Source of the DNA: Thiosymbion sp942492625
GTDB taxonomy: Bacteria; Pseudomonadota; Gammaproteobacteria; Chromatiales; Chromatiaceae
Assembly: GCA_942492625.1 (NCBI GenBank)
Contig: CALOFM010000020.1
Location: 1-64,000 of the forward strand
Length of the DNA: 64,000 nt
Reading direction: 5' to 3'
This document shows, in pieces, positions 29,401-37,623 of the stretch. Under the pieces are notes generated by a model that made no database searches, was not told the origin of the DNA, and saw nothing but the letters and a program-made list of their open reading frames with translations. Both the position numbers and the translations under genes were made by a program. Positions within the stretch are counted from its first letter, which is position 1. The number at the start of each line of letters is the position of its first letter.

Positions 29401-29613
29401 CAGGCGCCGCTCCCAGGTACCGTTCGGCTGGCCTTGGTTTTGGTGATTGTTGCCGGGATCTCCGTCGACGAAGCGATCGGTCAGTACGAAATAGATCGCC
29501 TCCGAGGCGAAGGGCTCGGTGGTCCCGTAGAGCTCGTCGGTGGTCTGAGCAACACTTGGCAAGACCGAAAAAGACAGCAGAACAGACACAGCACCCCTGA
29601 ATCCAAGTCTCAT
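26428..29613 (-). CDS. Secreted alpha-amylase-family (GH13) enzyme with FnIII-like and CBM20-like domains
   Basis: The 1061-residue protein begins with a signal peptide (cleavage likely near PSVAQT). The GH13 barrel spans about 35-530, with GFTAVWISPI, DIVANHG, nucleophile Asp272 in ADAFRIDTIAW, acid/base Glu301 in MFGENF and the NHD motif near 369-371. A fibronectin-III-like segment (PPTSLSVTPGDRTLALKW) is near 640-730. The last 95 residues (VSFTCENGQTYLGQSVYIVG, LGTWEP, ANADYEWKC) form a CBM20-like starch-binding domain. It should cut or transfer alpha-1,4-glucans outside the cell. Ribosome site ggaggaaag precedes the ATG. The GH31 gene 81 bp upstream ends in the same type of binding domain. 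Confidence 0.9.
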   Translation of the reverse strand: MRLGFRGAVSVLLSFSVLPSVAQTTDELYGTTEPFASEAIYFVLTDRFVDGDPGNNHQNQGQPNGTWERRLDSPDGQATFVGYLGGDFKGILDNAGYIKDMGFTAVWISPIVDNPDQAFTGGQPVQFGSGVGTDGGKTGYHGYWGVNFYQVDEHLKSPGVSFAEFTQKMGDDHDLKIVLDIVANHGSPSWGMTPVDQPKFGEIRGDGGLLADHQNLQPNQLDPNNPLHRWFNKHGNLAQLSDLNENNPEVLDYLVGAYLKWVDQGADAFRIDTIAWMPHSFWKAFADRIREQHPGLYMFGENFNFDAGTIAQHQRPENGGISVLDFPGRSAITGVFENPGSDYSNIQGYLHLTDCVFTNPYELATFYDNHDMTRMNASENGFIDAHNWLFTSRGIPVVYYGSEMRFMHGKAEHQGNRNYFGPENIAAARNGEVFKRLARIANIRKQSVALQKGLQENLSFAEHRAAFYRAYQKDGVNQTALVLLNKGDQAGDFTIDQFVSSGYWRDADSGDAIQVSSIDRVISTSVGPHDVKVLLFDEAINHPELVTRLQQTTKLLEGCRLPRVEVAPDPLIAGGQVSILYRGAPDKEYALHWGINNWGGTSTPVGEDPMTFDQDALAQGIAFTIPPQATQLDFVFHNLTDDSWDNNGGQDFHYQVLSHIPAPPTSLSVTPGDRTLALKWQQVPNATSYTVYFTDDGSDPTTASDKLTTESSGLTHSDLTNGVTYRYRLSASNEHGESALSEGIEAVSFPSFATRFPTGSVLRLTGEAFSGWDPDNAQYVLTLEQDYTWSGTLAVPSELTRTPYKLTLNGTWTINWGGGASGREAQLPRGGPNATVILRAGTYRLKVTEGTSVDSAVNVKWIGAGDPVLTADPTSKQIALAKGNSDTFDIKLSNSGGGELLVSGASTDLPWLTANLNAGMVTATVSTADLSVGKTETGTVRIESNGGDAVVTVELTVTEPKPMVTVSFTCENGQTYLGQSVYIVGSSPVLGTWEPENATKLEPKDYPIWTGEIDLPANADYEWKCLKREEANPRAGVVWQPGENNTLCTSPSCPQEVSGGF

Positions 29614-29694
29614 CTTCTTTCCTCCAAAGCGATCGAGTCCGGTTTTCGGCGCGGAGCCATGTCTGCATTGCGCGCCGCTCTCGATGTCATCTCA

Positions 29695-32600
29695 TTAAAA
29701 AGATCCATAGCTTCGTCCTGCATAGCCGGATGCAGTCGTCAGGAAGCTGTTGTTGTCACCGGGCTGCCAGTGAACTGTGCCCGAACCATCCATCCGTTTG
29801 CGGATGCACTTCCATTCGAATACCGTGTTTGCCGGTATGCCCGCGACCACCGCTGTCCACACCGGCGCGCTGGGCCCCGGCCCGCCATGACCCGCCGGCG
29901 GATTGTAGATGTACTCGTAGTAGACATTCGCGTTGAGCTTCAGGGCCTTGCCGGTATCCCAGTCGGGACCGCCGATCGCGGGGGTGTTCCCCACGACATA
30001 GATGTTCTCGCCAGGGACTGTAAACCCCCGGTCGCACACGAAGTGCACGGACGTCAGGGGCGTGACGGGCTGGAGGCTGAAGGTGAAGGTCTTCGTCGTC
30101 GCATATACGTCCATGGCATCTGATTTGGCCAGGATCTCGTTATTGCCGGAATTGAGCCAGCCGCTGCTCGCCGCGTCGAAAGCGGCTTGCGAGGCATGGG
30201 CCGCCAGCGGATTTCCGTTCAAGTGCACGGCGCTGGACTCGGCGTCCTCAACCACCAACTTGACGAGGTTGCGGCGGCTCGTTACGGCACCCGGATAGGG
30301 GCTGGTGCCCCCCGCATCGACAGCGGGATCTATGGTCACCTCGACAGTATCCGCGGCCGTCTGCTGCTGGCTCAGCAAGGTCGTGCGGTGGTGGTAGACC
30401 GGACGAGCCGTACCCGTGTATTGCAGCGTCTTGCCGTCGTCCTCGTAGAAGGTGAACTGGGAAGCTGCCGCGTCGGCATAGACCTTAACGACAAGGTGTG
30501 AGGGGGACGTTATTCGATTTCGAAGGTTTTGTGGGCACGATGGGGAGAATGGGGAAACGGAGGGAACGCGGAGAGAGTTCTCGAGCCACCGACTTCGGCG
30601 GAGCCCTCGTTGCTGTGGTAGTTCGCCCAGCGGCCGGCGGGGAGGTAGATGCCGCGCTCGTATTCGCCGTGACTGGCGACGACGCCGACCATCAGGTCGC
30701 GGCCGATCATCTTCTGATTTCCCATCCCCTTGCACCTTGGCGTCGTCCTGGTAGTAGAACACCGGCGGCGGCACCAGCGGCGCACCGGTGCGATGGGCGA
30801 GATGGGCGAGGCTGTAGTAATACGGGATCAGCTCGTAGCGCTGGCGCAGGTTGGCGAGATTGCTCGAAACCTTCCCGACCAGGTTGGGCGCGGTGTCGTA
30901 GGGCGGTTGGGCCTGGTTGAACTCGTTGTCGACGTGCGGGCGCACCGGCACGTCGAACCAGGCGCCGTTGGCGAACCACTGGGTGTAGGCCTCGTCCTGG
31001 AAGCCGCGGTAGTCGCCGTTCTTGTTGTTGTGGGGTAGTACCTCGCGGCGGAAACCGCCGATGTCGGCGCCGTAGTAGTCGATGCCCGAGAACGACATGT
31101 GCATCTGGGCATTGGAGTGGGTCGCCAGCGATCGAGGTTGCTGGCGATGTCGCCTGACCACATCGCCACACCGTAGCGCTGGGTCCTGCCGCGCCCGAGC
31201 GGGCCAGGATCAATGGGCGCGGATTCACCTCGCCGAGATCCGGGGTTTGACCGCGCTTGTCGAAGTAGCCATCCCAGATCGACTTGTTCCACAACAGATT
31301 GTACAGGTTGTGGACGTCGCCGTGCTCGTTCTTGAGGCCGGCGGCCGTGGTCTCGACCCCCTCGTAGCAGCCGGCACCATTGAATGTCTCCGGCTCACCC
31401 AGGTCGGTCCAGTGCGCCGTGACGCCGAGCTGGACCATGTTGGGAAGCGGCGATTGTCGTGGATCCAACTGCCGGCCGCGGGATCGGACCAGTCGATCAT
31501 CCGTCCCTCGCCCCAGAAGCCTGTGACGTCTGTCGATGGGATTCGCTTGCTTCGGCGGCGTTGCAGGACCCCGCCGGTCCGCCGGTAGGACGAGTCAGGT
31601 CGGTCGGCATCTGGGCGAAGGTGCTCGGTGGGTTTGGCGAGATAGGATTCCTCGATGGTTGACGATGCCGGATGTGGTCGTGGGCGTACTGCGGCGACCC
31701 GGGTTCCCGGGTCGGGGAACGAAGTAAGGCGGGATCAGTGTTGTCGGTCCCAGTCGAGACGGCCCATGCTGCTCTTCGACGCATCGTCCGGTACATCGCC
31801 GCCGAACCAGTTGAGGTCGAGGACGAAGCCGTCGACCGGAAAATCCGCGGCGCGCAGGCCGGCGAGGATGGTATCGACCTGGTCCCAGTTGTCGTAGCCG
31901 AACTCGGACACCCATAGGCCGAAGGACTTGCGCGGTGGCACCGGCGGAGTTCCGGTCAGCTCCATGAAATCGGCGCGCAGGTCGGGTAGGTCTGGCCCGG
32001 TCATCACGTACCAGCGCAGCTGGTCGCCGAACATCCGCGCCTCCCACCAGAACGCCTCGAAATCCCAGCGCTGTTTGTATACGTTGTCGAGAATGAGCGC
32101 GTAATTGAGATGGCCGTTACCGACGGCGTACATGACGGGGATCTGGACGTTACCGACGGCGGCGTTCTGAAAACCGTCGAATCCATTTCCGTGTCCGCCG
32201 GAGCCCTCGCGTACGCCATGGGAGATCCAATCGCCGTTGGCCGATCCCTCGGCCTTGAATTTCTGGCCAAGCCCGTAGACGTGCTCGATATCGCCCGGAT
32301 CGATATTCATTCCTTTGAAGGGAACGTCCAGCCTGACTGGACAGATCGTGGTCAGGTAGGCATCGCCCCGGGCCTTGTCCCGCAACTTCACGCATAGATT
32401 GGCGGCGTCTACGTCGAGCCGGATCTCGGGCGTCTCCAGCTTGTTTCCGTTATCGACGAAAGACGACGGTCCCTTGTAGTCCGTCTTGAGGACCATGGGT
32501 GAGGTATAAACCCGGTCGCTGACGGAAGGTGCGCTCCCGGCTGCGGCCTCGAAGTGTACGAGGTCGTCGGCGAGCAACTCGACTACCAAATATGCGGACG

Positions 32601-32700
32601 GGGTCGAGTAGACCTTTCGTACGACGTCCCCGGCGCTTTGTCCGGAAAACAAAAGTCCAAAAACGAGCAGTGCAAGCGGGATGGAACGAACGGTTCTCAT
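29695..32700 (-). pseudogene. Secreted GH31 alpha-glucosidase/transglucosidase, multiply frameshifted
   Basis: The N-terminal frame starts at ATG 32700 after a good ribosome site (aaggagg) and a signal peptide (SIPLALLVFGLLFSGQSAG). It runs through the GH31 barrel start (PPRKSFGLWVSEFGYDNWDQ, FVLDLNWFGG) and stops near 31739. Later pieces are in changing frames: GRMIDWSDPAAGSWI, HWTDLGEPETFNG (nucleophile Asp region), SGIDYYGADIGGFRRE, HLAHRTGAPLVPPPV, and a final frame ending in a CBM20-like domain (VHFVCDRGF, ENIYVVGNTPAIGG, NTVFEWKCIRK). At least five frame changes lie between about 31740 and 30480. The intact gene would give about 1000 residues. It probably once worked with the adjacent GH13 enzyme. 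Confidence 0.85.
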
Positions 32701-32807
32701 GGAAATATGCCTCCTTTTCTCCTTGACCGTCATCGCGAGCCGGGTCCGAGTAACATCGACGGCGCAATGAAGATCCTAGTTGATCGGCGATAAATCAATC
32801 GGTGGCC

Positions 32808-33857
32808 TCAGTCGGGTGATGGGAAATCCAGCACCAAGTCCTGCGAGCGGATACGCAGAAACTCGCTCTCCTCCAAGTCGGAATCGTTATCGCCCGAGGG
32901 GACCTGCGCCGCTGCGACGAGGTGTCCGCGGTCGGGGCTCTTGTAAGGTGCCGCGGTGATGAACAGGTGCTGCGGAATCTCGCCGAAGTGCCTCTTGAGA
33001 TCGATGGTCCCCTCCAGCACGGCGGCAGTACCGGCGTTCTTGCTTTCAACGGGGGTCATGGACTTATAAGTCAGCGGATCTTTGAGCCGCGTCTCGTTGC
33101 CGTCGAACCAGCCGTGGAATCCGTTTCCGTCCTCGTCGGCAAGGAAAGCGCTCCACGTCATGACGCCTCCCCGCTTGTTCCAGCAGGTCTGCCGGGGAGG
33201 TCCGGGGCTGTCCGCCAGGAAGATGAAGTGGTCGCTTCCTTCGCCTGCGTCCTGCATCGCGACATAGAGGGTATCTCCGCGGATTGCGGCGTAGAGGTTG
33301 AGGCCATGGCTGGAGCGTTTCCACGAAGAGTCATGCAAGATTCCGTCCATCGCGAATGGATGATCGAGAGCGAGATGGAGAGCATCGATCTCCTTGCCGT
33401 CTTCGTCTATTCCTTTGAGCGCGAGTTCGTCGCCCTGGATGTCGACAAGGACAAAGCTGTGGACGTTGTCCTTCATGTCGGACTTGTTGTTCTTATTGAA
33501 GGGATTCGAGTCGATGACGGCGACGTGGACATTGCCGTAGTCCAGCGAGTAACAGCGCTCCTTCAGGTCGCTCGGGCCGTTCTCCGGTAGATGAAAATAC
33601 TTGCGAAACCAGCGCCCGTTCTCGGACCAAATATCGTGGTTCCCGAGAGCGGGAAACATAGGTGCTCGTGCCATGGTCGCTGCGTAGGGGCCGAACCAAT
33701 AGCGCCAAGCGTCTCCTTCGGCAATCAGTGTTTCGGCGCTCGTCAGTGATGGTTGGCCCGAGAAAGCCAGTACCCAAGCCAGGGTTGTCAGGGCAGCGAA
33801 TGGCTTGGAGTAGCTGGAGCGCTTCCCAGAGAGCAATCGGCGATTCGCTGACCACAT
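32808..33857 (-). CDS. Secreted protein with a partial metallophosphoesterase domain
   Basis: From ATG 33857 (ribosome site aaggaa) a signal-peptide-like start (ALTTLAWVLAFSGQPSLTSAE) leads after only about 30 residues into MFPALGNHDIW and ERCYSLDYGNVHVAVIDSN, which match the third block of purple-acid-phosphatase-like enzymes. The first two metal-binding boxes (D-x-H and G-D-x-x-D) that should precede GNHD are absent, as is a clear GHxH box. Instead, a different segment follows (GLNLYAAIRGDTLYVAMQDAGEGSDHF, GGVMTWSAFLADEDGNGFHGW) that looks like an extracellular beta-rich domain. The 349-residue product is probably not a working phosphatase; it may be a deletion product or chimera. It is co-oriented with the GH31 and GH13 genes. 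Confidence 0.6.
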   Translation of the reverse strand: MWSANRRLLSGKRSSYSKPFAALTTLAWVLAFSGQPSLTSAETLIAEGDAWRYWFGPYAATMARAPMFPALGNHDIWSENGRWFRKYFHLPENGPSDLKERCYSLDYGNVHVAVIDSNPFNKNNKSDMKDNVHSFVLVDIQGDELALKGIDEDGKEIDALHLALDHPFAMDGILHDSSWKRSSHGLNLYAAIRGDTLYVAMQDAGEGSDHFIFLADSPGPPRQTCWNKRGGVMTWSAFLADEDGNGFHGWFDGNETRLKDPLTYKSMTPVESKNAGTAAVLEGTIDLKRHFGEIPQHLFITAAPYKSPDRGHLVAAAQVPSGDNDSDLEESEFLRIRSQDLVLDFPSPD

Positions 33858-34137
33858 GGTTTCATTCCTTGCGCTTGCACTGCGGATTGATACGGTGCTT
33901 GCGATTGCGGTAGAAATCGCAATCGCAAGACCCGGATAAAAAGAGACGATCCACCTTTCGTTATTTCCCGAAGGGACGAGACGAAGATAGCACAAGAAAT
34001 CGAATGTGCTAGCCCGTCCACCGTAACTCGCGCTGCGCGCCATGAACGGCTACCTTCAACGATAGGGGTTTGTACTAGGCTGACACAAAGCGGACCTTGA
34101 GGTATGCCTTTGCCGAGGCATTCCGGATGTCACTTAA

Positions 34138-34694
34138 GGTGATTTCAGGTAACAAAGTTACCCAGAGTTAACCTAAACCCGGTATTTGAACCACGAAGAA
34201 CACGAAGAGCACGAAGAATGGAATTCGATGAATTGTCGAATCGGGTCATTGGGTGCGCGCTGACGGTCCATCGAGAGTTGGGGCCTGGCCTGCTCGAATC
34301 GACATACGAGCAGTGTCTTGCGCACGAGCTGAAACTCAATGGCATCGTGTTCAAACTGCCATATCCCCTGCCGGTCGAATACAAAGGTGCGCGCCTGGAG
34401 TGCGGCTACCGGGTCGATCTTTTCATAGAGGAGAAACTGATCATTGAGCTGAAGTGCGTGGAGCAAATCAAAGGTATCCATGAGGCGCAATTGCTGACAT
34501 ACATGAAGCTGGCCGGGGTCAAAATCGGTCTGCTCATGAACTTCAATGTCGCGAAACTAAAGAACGGGATCAAGCGCTTCGTTATCTAATCTCTTGGTGC
34601 TCTTCGTGTCCTTCGTGTCCTTCGTGGTGAAACAAATCGGGAATGCGAACAAAACTGCGGTGACGAGTGGGTAACTTTTTTCTATCAAACCACC
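34138..34694 (+). mobile_element. 557-bp non-autonomous element with GxxExxY gene, copy 2
   Basis: The copy has the same length and ends as the one at 17764-18320, with TAA at 34135-34137 and 34695-34697. Two substitutions were noticed by eye, both in the left non-coding part (gttacccagag here against gttactcagag; gaagagcacg against gaagaacacg). The coding region appears identical. It interrupts an AraC-family gene fragment. The near identity means recent movement or gene conversion. Confidence 0.88.
34218..34589 (+). CDS. GxxExxY protein (PD-(D/E)XK-like), carried by mobile element copy 2
   Basis: The 123-residue product is identical to the one encoded at 17844-18215, with GLLESTY and the RVDLFIE...ELKC core. 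The ATG sits at the inner edge of the left cacgaag repeat. The lack of coding differences between the copies means either very recent duplication or selection on the protein; two copies cannot decide between these. Confidence 0.9.
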   Translation: MEFDELSNRVIGCALTVHRELGPGLLESTYEQCLAHELKLNGIVFKLPYPLPVEYKGARLECGYRVDLFIEEKLIIELKCVEQIKGIHEAQLLTYMKLAGVKIGLLMNFNVAKLKNGIKRFVI

Positions 34695-34820
34695 TAAGTC
34701 CTATCTGCAGTCGTGGTGGCTGAATGCGGTGCGTCGGGAGCTGCTCCATGGACGGGCAGGCACGGTGATCGCGGATATCGCGAACCACCAGGATCGCCGC
34801 GCTTGAACAGCGCACGCATC

Positions 34821-35003
34821 AAAGACCTGCGTCATTGTACCGCCGTCCACATGCATCTCCTGGTACGCCTGACCGCCTGCCTCGACGTCGATCATCGTCG
34901 GGGGGAAAGCCCCGGGGACGGAGGCGGAAGCGACCATGATGGAGCGTAACAGATGCAATGCCTTTGGATCTCGACTCGCGGCAATCCGGGTCATTTCGAA
35001 AAG
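34821..35003 (-). pseudogene. Patatin-like phospholipase fragment
   Basis: The minus strand encodes ALHLLRSIMVASASVPGAFPP and AYQEMHVDGGTMTQVF. This matches the end of the patatin catalytic domain, where the Asp of the Ser-Asp dyad lies in the DGG motif. The serine motif GxSxG and the rest of the gene are missing on both sides. It lies tail to tail, 14 bp from the AraC fragment, so a deletion or rearrangement has joined the two remnants. Confidence 0.7.
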
Positions 35004-35311
35004 ACCAGTCAGTTTGTAGGCTATTGCTCACCTTGAAATTTCAGAGGTTCGAGCCAGAAATAATTTGCGAATGTCAGATCATCAATCACTCGTCTCCGAC
35101 CCGTTTCCGCACGGCGGGGTCAACCGTTCCGCTTGCCAGGCCTGCGAGTTGCGGCTTCACGATGTGGCGAACATTGCGTCCGAAAAATAAAAAATACATA
35201 TACTTCGCGCAATCACCATTACTATCATAGAGTTCAATACGTTTGAATATCAACAGAGCCTTGAACAAGTCTCAAAGTTGGCCGCGCGAAGTATGACAAG
35301 ACGGCGAAATA
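35004..35311. other. Intergenic, AT-rich upstream of a glycosyltransferase gene
   Basis: No gene was recognised. The DNA becomes AT-rich between about 35185 and 35250 (aaaaataaaaaatacatatac), a likely promoter region for the following plus-strand gene. Confidence 0.4.
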
Positions 35312-36694
35312 ATGCGAAATTCAGCCCCACAGATCGATCCGATCGCCGAACCGAACGAATCCGCTAACTGGTTCCCGGCCGCGGTAATCCTGCTGGTGGC
35401 GCTGCGCACCGCCTTCGTCGTCGCCATCTTCGCCGTCGATGGTGATCTGCACCGGCCGGACTCGCCGCTCTATCTCGTGCTGGCGCAAAACCTCGGTGAT
35501 CTCGGCTGGTTTTCCGCATCCAGTGAGGCCTTCACGCCGGAGGTCTTCCGAACCCCCGGTTATCCGGCCTTCCTTGCGCTGTTCAAGACGTTGGGGCTCG
35601 ATGCCGCCTATTGGCCGATCGCCGTGCAGCACCTCCTGTATCTGATCACGGTCGGCATCTTCTTTTTCTCTATTCGGCCATTGCTCGATACATCGATGGC
35701 CCGCGCCGTGACGCTGTTTCTGCTGATCGAGCCCGGCGGTCTGGCCTATCCAAGCTGCTTTCTCTCCGATACACCAGCACTGCTGCTGATCTCGGCCTCA
35801 GTCATGTCACTGGGGTTCTTTCTGCGCCATCGGCACGTCCAGTCACTGTTGGTTTGCGGCTTGCTCCTAGGCCTCGCCATCCTGGTCCGGCCCGGCGTCA
35901 TGTATCTTCCCGTGGTTTTCGCCTTCGTGATCTGGCTCGCTCATGGTCCGAACCTCCTCTCCATCGTCCGCGGCATTGCGCCGATCCTGATCTGCGTCCT
36001 GGTTATCAGCCCCTGGCTGATCCGCAACCAGACCCAATTCGGCGTCCCCTATGTCTCGGCCCAAACGAGCAATATGTTCGCCAACTACCATGTCCCTTTG
36101 GTTTGGGAGTCGGCGCGGGGAATCCCGTTCGGTGAGGGACAAAAGACGTTCGCCGATCGATTGAACGCTGAGCAAGTGCAGCGTGAACAGACGCTGGGGC
36201 GCCCACTCGATCTGGTCGAGAGCAACCGCATGCGTCAGACCCTGGCGCTGAATGAGCTCGCTCAGTATCCAGCCCAGTACGCCTATCAGTGGGGCATCGG
36301 GATCATGAAGACGCTCCTCGGGATCAATATCACCGAGATCTACGCATCGCTGCGCCTGCGCACGAACAGACTCCACTACTTCGAGATCGCCGAGACCTCG
36401 GCCCCGAAGAAGCTGTGGATCTTCCTGTCGCACCAGGATGTATTGGTCGCGGTGGAAGTGCTGATGCGCATGGTCCTGACAACGCTCGCGCTGGTCGGGG
36501 CCGCCGCTATCCTGCGTTCTCGGGATCCGTTTCTGGTCGCCATCCTGTTGACAAGCGCCTATTTCGTCTTTATCCCCGGTCCCATGGGCCTGGCGAGGAT
36601 GCGCTTTCCGGTCGAAGGGCTGCTCTTTATCCAGGCCTGGCTCGGACTGCGCATGATCGTGCAATACGTCGGCAATGCGAGGTACGATCGGTAA
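35312..36694 (+). CDS. Glycosyltransferase family 39 (ArnT/PMT-like) membrane protein
   Basis: The 460-residue protein has about ten hydrophobic helices. The first periplasmic loop carries the acidic motif VDGDLHRPDSPLYLVLAQNL and then EVFRTPGYPAFLALF, the arrangement seen in GT39-like enzymes that use polyprenyl-phosphate sugars. Such proteins add sugars to lipids or proteins on the outer face of the inner membrane. The acceptor cannot be predicted. No obvious partner gene is adjacent, though the lipid-flippase-type gene at 25109 may belong to a similar pathway. Confidence 0.8.
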   Translation: MRNSAPQIDPIAEPNESANWFPAAVILLVALRTAFVVAIFAVDGDLHRPDSPLYLVLAQNLGDLGWFSASSEAFTPEVFRTPGYPAFLALFKTLGLDAAYWPIAVQHLLYLITVGIFFFSIRPLLDTSMARAVTLFLLIEPGGLAYPSCFLSDTPALLLISASVMSLGFFLRHRHVQSLLVCGLLLGLAILVRPGVMYLPVVFAFVIWLAHGPNLLSIVRGIAPILICVLVISPWLIRNQTQFGVPYVSAQTSNMFANYHVPLVWESARGIPFGEGQKTFADRLNAEQVQREQTLGRPLDLVESNRMRQTLALNELAQYPAQYAYQWGIGIMKTLLGINITEIYASLRLRTNRLHYFEIAETSAPKKLWIFLSHQDVLVAVEVLMRMVLTTLALVGAAAILRSRDPFLVAILLTSAYFVFIPGPMGLARMRFPVEGLLFIQAWLGLRMIVQYVGNARYDR

Positions 36695-36722
36695 GGCGAT
36701 CGGCAAGAAACCAGCCTCCGGA

Positions 36723-37295
36723 TCAAACCTCACCCTCGAACAGAACGTCTTCGTAAACTGCCTCCAAGGCCAAAGACTCCTGAATCGACTCAATCGAAAC
36801 AGCGTCGCTTAGCTCTTGGTAGACATGCAGTACCCATTCGCCATCATTTGTTCGGCGAAAGTGCTCGACCAATACCCGCCTCGAATCCACAAGTAGGTAG
36901 TCCTGTAACGTTGGGATACTGCGATAGAGCTGAAACTTGTCACCCCGATCGTAACTGCTGGTGGTTGATGAAAGCACTTCGACGATCAACACCGGATTGA
37001 GTAAGGTACGCTGATTGTCGACCAACTCAGGCTCGCCGCAGTAGACTGAAATATCCGGGTAGGTATCGAGCCCGGACGGTGTATGAACCCGCATATCGCT
37101 GTTCATCGGCCTGCAATTTCGGCCCTTGAAATACACCTTGAGCGTACTGAGGATATTCACTGCAATGCTTGAGTGCTCGAAGCTGCCACCGGTCATGGCG
37201 AACACCTCGCCGTCGAAGAACTCATGCTTGGTTTCAGATGTTTCTTCGAAGCTCAGATAGCCCTCTCGGGTCATGCGTGGAACGGCTGTTTGCAT
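36723..37295 (-). CDS. Uma2 family (DUF820) putative endonuclease
   Basis: The 190-residue protein from ATG 37295 (upstream ATGs in frame add up to 15 residues) shows the family pattern: YLSFEETSETKHEFFDGEVFAM, SDMRVHTPSGLDTYPDISVYC and PVLIVEVLSSTTSSYDRGDKF, then DYLLVDSRRVLVEHF. The acidic and lysine-bearing positions (D in YPDISV, E-V in VEVLS) form a PD-(D/E)XK-like nuclease core. Uma2 proteins are abundant in cyanobacteria and some proteobacteria, often in many copies, and have no established role. It is a single gene here, with a hairpin MITE following upstream. Confidence 0.88.
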   Translation of the reverse strand: MQTAVPRMTREGYLSFEETSETKHEFFDGEVFAMTGGSFEHSSIAVNILSTLKVYFKGRNCRPMNSDMRVHTPSGLDTYPDISVYCGEPELVDNQRTLLNPVLIVEVLSSTTSSYDRGDKFQLYRSIPTLQDYLLVDSRRVLVEHFRRTNDGEWVLHVYQELSDAVSIESIQESLALEAVYEDVLFEGEV

Positions 37296-37417
37296 GCAGG
37301 ACCTCATCAACTCTTGACTGGAACGGCAGATCAAGTGCAAGGGTAGCAGAAATGTGGCCTGTTCCCGACTTCCGATTCAGCAAGCTGTATCAAGAGTGGA
37401 AACAGACTTTTACCTAA

Positions 37418-37572
37418 GGCGATTGCTGTCAACTGACACCATCTTGCTGGTCTTTTCGTCCGCCTTCTGCGTTGCGCCAGCAGTGACATAGCCGTGCTAT
37501 GTGCCTGCTGGCGCGCCTTGAAGGCGAGCAAAAATCCTGCACAATCTGGTATGTCAGTTTCCGCCAATCGCC
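37418..37572. mobile_element. 155-bp hairpin MITE with TAA target duplication
   Basis: The element begins GGCGATTGCTGTCAACTGACA and ends with its approximate complement (TGTCAGTTTCCGCCAATCGCC). TAA flanks it at 37415-37417 and 37573-37575. The interior is palindromic: gcgccagcagtgacatag faces ctatgtgcctgctggcgc around ccgtg near 37485-37525. It codes for nothing; a 78-residue open frame through it is a by-product. Its GGYGATT ends and TAA target match the GxxExxY elements. Confidence 0.8.
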
Positions 37573-37623
37573 TAAAACGGAAAACGCTTCGCTATATCGA
37601 CAGTGACCTGGGTGCCATGTCCG

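Larger units (their letters stand above)
34091..34806 (+). pseudogene. AraC-family regulator C-terminal fragment, split by a GxxExxY element
   Basis: Reading CGG at 34091 gives RTLRYAFAEAFRMSL up to the element; continuing at 34698 after the element gives KSYLQSWWLNAVRRELLHG and AGTVIADIANH, stopping at 34804-34806. Joined, this is the HTH region of an AraC-family regulator, where a second helix-turn-helix with GFWHMGQF would normally follow; that part is missing. The rest of the gene was not found. Removal of the element and one TAA restores the frame, so the element jumped into a fragment or a gene later truncated. Confidence 0.7.

Noticed and set aside
34701..34994. 97-codon minus-strand frame as a whole gene
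   Set aside because: Only the first 58 codons match patatin; the rest is antisense to the AraC fragment.
37331..37567. 78-codon frame on the minus strand
   Set aside because: It runs across the hairpin MITE, and its sequence is dictated by the palindrome; no independent support.
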